This document shows positions 4,884-6,838 of a DNA stretch of 6,838 nucleotides, piece by piece. This stretch comes from Oscillospiraceae bacterium (GTDB taxonomy: Bacteria > Bacillota > Clostridia > Oscillospirales > Ruminococcaceae): positions 1 to 6,838 of the forward strand of contig JAHHUE010000075.1 in the NCBI GenBank assembly GCA_020024155.1, written 5' to 3'. A program made the position numbers and the translations under genes. The notes below the pieces were generated by a model. The model ran no database searches. It saw nothing but the letters and a program-made list of their open reading frames with translations, and was not told the DNA's origin. Within the stretch, counting starts at the first letter, position 1. Each line of letters begins with the position of its first letter.

Positions 4884-5543
4884 ATGTCACCAAAGCCATT
4901 TAAAAGATATACTGTTGGAGAAGAAGTTTTTAATAGTGTAAGTCACGGTGTTGGCGCACTTCTGTCTGTTATTGGTGCAACTGTTATAATTACTCTTGCT
5001 GGGTGTTTTGGAGATTTAACTGCTGTTATTTCCAGCATAATATATGGTTTATCTCTTATAATTCTCTATACAATGTCAACATTATATCACGCATTTCCAT
5101 TTGAGAAAGTTAAAAAAGTATTTCGTATATTCGACCACACATCAATTTTTATCCTTATTGCCGGCACATATACACCATATTGCCTTATTGCTCTTAAAGG
5201 AAATCCAAAAGGGATTGTCGTTTCGGTTATCGTATGGTTTTGTGCCATCGTTGGTATAATAATGAATGCAATCAGCCTTGAAAAAACAGAAAAAATAAGT
5301 CTTATTCTGTATGTAATTATGGGTTGGGCAATTATATTTGCCATAAAAGATATAACAATTGCTCTTATGGGTCCCGGTTTTTGGCTTTTATTGCTTGGTG
5401 GCATAAGCTACACCGGAGGAATTGTATTTTACAAAATGAAAAATACAAGATATATGCACAGTGTATGGCATCTTTTTGTTTTGCTTGGCAGTATTTTGCA
5501 CTATCTATCTGTTGTACTTTATGTATTGCCAATGTCTTATTAA
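4884..5543 (+). CDS. trhA: TrhA/hemolysin III family membrane protein (PAQR superfamily)
   Basis: A 219-residue protein with about seven membrane helices. Family marks in order: EEVFNSVSHGVGA near 13-25; S65-T-L-Y-H69; FDHTSIFILIAGTYTP with D84-H85; SYTGGIVFY near 175-183; and H192-SVW-H196 with LH206 further on. H69, D84, H192 and H196 correspond to the zinc-binding set of PAQR/CREST-superfamily proteins such as the adiponectin receptors, so a bound zinc and lipid-hydrolase-like chemistry are plausible. Bacterial members are linked to membrane-fluidity homeostasis (E. coli TrhA); the Bacillus cereus relative was named hemolysin III, so the name does not by itself imply a toxin. Length is normal. 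The ATG has AAGAAGG at 7 bp. It is a single-gene unit with its own promoter and terminator. Confidence 0.93.
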   Translation: MSPKPFKRYTVGEEVFNSVSHGVGALLSVIGATVIITLAGCFGDLTAVISSIIYGLSLIILYTMSTLYHAFPFEKVKKVFRIFDHTSIFILIAGTYTPYCLIALKGNPKGIVVSVIVWFCAIVGIIMNAISLEKTEKISLILYVIMGWAIIFAIKDITIALMGPGFWLLLLGGISYTGGIVFYKMKNTRYMHSVWHLFVLLGSILHYLSVVLYVLPMSY

Positions 5544-5565
5544 ACTTAATAATTATCATTTAAAT

Positions 5566-5596
5566 CTATCCTGTAATTTTATGGGATAGTTTTTTT
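5566..5596 (+). terminator. Terminator of the TrhA-family gene
   Basis: CTATCC (5566-5571) pairs with GGATAG (5584-5589), with a further T-G pair inside, followed by seven T residues, 22 bp after the stop codon. The T run almost touches the -35 of the next gene. Confidence 0.85.
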
Positions 5597-5597
5597 A

Positions 5598-5627
5598 TTG
5601 ACAAATTCCTTATATTAAGTCTATACT
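5598..5627 (+). promoter_or_regulatory. Promoter of the DUF3267 gene
   Basis: A consensus -35 TTGACA (5598-5603), an 18-bp spacer and -10 TATACT (5622-5627). It starts one base after the T run of the upstream terminator, so the two genes are separated as compactly as possible. Confidence 0.72.
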
Positions 5628-5664
5628 TAAAATACTATAAAATAATAAAAGCGAGAGTGTTAAT

Positions 5665-6306
5665 ATGTCAGATACAAACGACAAAAAAAGAAAGCTTTCC
5701 AAAGCTGAGCAGAAAAGAAAAGACGATTTTGATAATATGTGCAGAAATATGCAAGAAAACGGATACACCATGCACAACAACACAATAAGCTTAAAAAAAG
5801 CAAATGTAGTAGCACTTTTTAATATGTTACCTTTTGTCGTACTTTTACTTATTGTATTTTTTTCTGTAAATAAATCCTTAACACTACATATTTCTAATCC
5901 TTCAATTTTGTCAAATTTTTACTTATCTATAATTGGTCTTATTGTTATCCACGAGCTTATCCACGGTATAACTTGGGCTATATACTGTAAAAACCATTTT
6001 AAATCCATATCTTTTGGGTTTGTATGGAAATACCTTACACCATACTGCACTTGCAGTGAACCTTTAAAAAAATGGGGTTATTTTATAGGTTGTGCAATGC
6101 CAACAGTGATACTTGGTTTTGGTCTTGGTATAATCTCTGTTTATACAAATTCAATTTTATTATTGCTATTGTCTGCAATGATGATTATAGGTGGTGGTGG
6201 AGATTTCTATATAATGTACAAATTGCTAAGATACAAAGAAACAAGCTCCGATACTTTGTATTATGACCACCCTTATGAATGTGGTTTTGTAGTATTTGAA
6301 AAATAA
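5665..6306 (+). CDS. DUF3267 family membrane protein, putative zincin metalloprotease
   Basis: A 213-residue protein with a highly charged cytoplasmic N-terminus (about 1-45, many Lys/Asp), then hydrophobic segments near 48-67, 82-106, 139-160 and 162-177. The second contains H96-E-L-I-H100-G, an HExxH zinc-protease motif inside the membrane. A conserved-looking aspartate, D180 in GGGGDFYIM, may be the third zinc ligand, by analogy with site-2-protease-type enzymes. Other family marks are TPYCTCSEPL (125-134) with AMP146, and the C-terminal DHPYECGF (201-208). DUF3267 is described as a putative zincin family; no substrate is known and none is suggested by the neighbours. The ribosome binding site is weak (GCGAGAGTG, 5-6 bp before the ATG). 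It is monocistronic. Confidence 0.87.
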   Translation: MSDTNDKKRKLSKAEQKRKDDFDNMCRNMQENGYTMHNNTISLKKANVVALFNMLPFVVLLLIVFFSVNKSLTLHISNPSILSNFYLSIIGLIVIHELIHGITWAIYCKNHFKSISFGFVWKYLTPYCTCSEPLKKWGYFIGCAMPTVILGFGLGIISVYTNSILLLLLSAMMIIGGGGDFYIMYKLLRYKETSSDTLYYDHPYECGFVVFEK

Positions 6307-6313
6307 TAAACCA

Positions 6314-6345
6314 AAAGCCAGCACTTAATTGTGCCGGCTTTTTTT
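6314..6345 (+). terminator. Terminator of the DUF3267 gene, possibly shared with the convergent gene
   Basis: AAAGCC(A)GCAC (6314-6324) pairs with GTGC(C)GGCTTT (6331-6341) around TTAATT, followed by T's, 7 bp after the stop codon. The single A-C mismatch becomes a G-U pair in minus-strand RNA, where the stem is followed by TTTTGG, so it can also serve the oppositely oriented gene ending at 6380. Confidence 0.87.
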
Positions 6346-6379
6346 ATGTAGCTTTTATTTTATTTTTTAAAATTATAAA

Positions 6380-6838
6380 TTAGCCAATAGGCATAACTTC
6401 AACTATTTTGCATACAAGAGAGCCGTCTGTAATGTATTCATTGCTTTTCTTCAATTCTTCAATAACAGCCTTGTCCTCTTCCAATTCCAATTTAATTGTT
6501 GCACCTTGATGGCGTTCTTCTTTGGTTTCAGCTGTAATATTTGTTTTATCAAATATCATTTCTGCAACTTTATCTCTAAGGATATTTTCCTTAGTTGTGT
6601 TTGGTGCAAGATTAAACACAAGATGACTGTCGCCTGCAACACCAGGTGTGAAAACACCAATATTAGGTGTGCCATCTGCATTAGCAGTAGCAAGCACTGT
6701 TACACCTGTGTAGTTTGAAATTTCTTCAATCAAGCTTGCTTGGTCTAAATTTGTGTATTTGTTAGTATAAGTTGATGCTGTTGCAACAACATCTTGTTTT
6801 TCATTGTCTTGTTTTTGATTATTATCATCAGCTGTATT
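6380..6838 (-). CDS. Pyridoxamine 5'-phosphate oxidase-like FMN-binding split-barrel protein (partial, N-terminus outside window)
   Basis: The visible 152 codons end at the TAG stop at 6382-6380. The split-barrel pattern is clear: SLIEEISNYTGVTVLATA, then ADGTPNIGVFTPGV, then HLVFNLAP followed by KENILRDKVAEMIF, and a C-terminal strand GSLVCKIVEVMPIG. Such proteins bind FMN or related cofactors and act as small oxidoreductases or flavin-binding proteins; the substrate cannot be told. The frame stays open from the TTG at 6733-6731 to the window edge with no stop, and no ribosome binding site precedes that TTG, so it is an internal leucine codon. The extra N-terminal part begins NTADDNNQKQDNEKQD and is a polar, low-complexity linker, which suggests a longer protein, perhaps an exported lipoprotein with a tethered domain (inference; no signal peptide is visible here). 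It is convergent with the DUF3267 gene. Confidence 0.82.
   Translation of the reverse strand, partial: NTADDNNQKQDNEKQDVVATASTYTNKYTNLDQASLIEEISNYTGVTVLATANADGTPNIGVFTPGVAGDSHLVFNLAPNTTKENILRDKVAEMIFDKTNITAETKEERHQGATIKLELEEDKAVIEELKKSNEYITDGSLVCKIVEVMPIG

Noticed and set aside
4884..5543. Reading the hemolysin III homologue as a virulence toxin
   Set aside because: The family is widespread in harmless bacteria, the PAQR zinc-site residues are intact, and the neighbours are housekeeping-type genes.

Overview
The window looks like chromosomal DNA from a low-G+C, Gram-positive, anaerobe-like bacterium, most likely a member of the Clostridia. This rests on strong A+T bias, Bacillota-type promoters (TTGACA/TATAAT spacing, extended -10), purine-rich Shine-Dalgarno sites, short hairpin-plus-T-run terminators and the families present (S11 D,D-carboxypeptidase, YnzC-like UPF0291 protein, DUF3267 membrane protein). 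A genus cannot be fixed from the sequence alone. No rRNA, tRNA, CRISPR array or intact insertion sequence is seen.

Layout. Positions 1-1368 (minus): a D-alanyl-D-alanine carboxypeptidase of the PBP5/DacF type, followed 30 bp downstream by what may be the first 13 codons of another gene that runs off the window. Positions 1513-4156 (minus): a metal-homeostasis block made of a 73-residue stand-alone HMA metal-binding protein, a P1B-2 (Zn/Cd/Pb) efflux ATPase that lacks its own HMA domain, and, in a separate upstream transcription unit, an ArsR/SmtB-family metal sensor. The HMA-ATPase promoter has a consensus -35 and -10, and its 18-bp spacer is exactly one palindromic operator. A second near-copy of the operator lies just after the predicted transcription start. 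Positions 4157-4460: a 304-bp gene-free stretch with several inverted repeats and a plausible small-RNA gene. Positions 4461-4685 (minus): a UPF0291/YnzC-like protein with a GTG start, divergent from a TrhA/hemolysin III (PAQR superfamily) membrane protein at 4884-5543 (plus). Positions 5665-6306 (plus): a DUF3267 membrane protein with an HExxH motif, with its own promoter and terminator. Positions 6380-6838 (minus): the C-terminal part of an FMN-binding split-barrel (pyridoxamine-phosphate-oxidase-like) protein. Its frame stays open to the window edge, so it is partial.

How it works together (inference). Apo-sensor bound to the twin operators would keep the HMA-ATPase operon off. Excess Zn, Cd or Pb binding to the sensor would release it, letting the HMA protein and ATPase be made for export. 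The sensor gene has its own promoter without a matching operator, so it is probably made constitutively. The flanking genes appear to be unrelated single-gene units. Nothing here is a clearly new multi-gene system. The most distinctive items are the operator-in-spacer promoter, the split HMA/ATPase arrangement, the mixed metal-site residues in the sensor, and the structured intergenic region that may encode a small RNA with an anti-Shine-Dalgarno-like segment.
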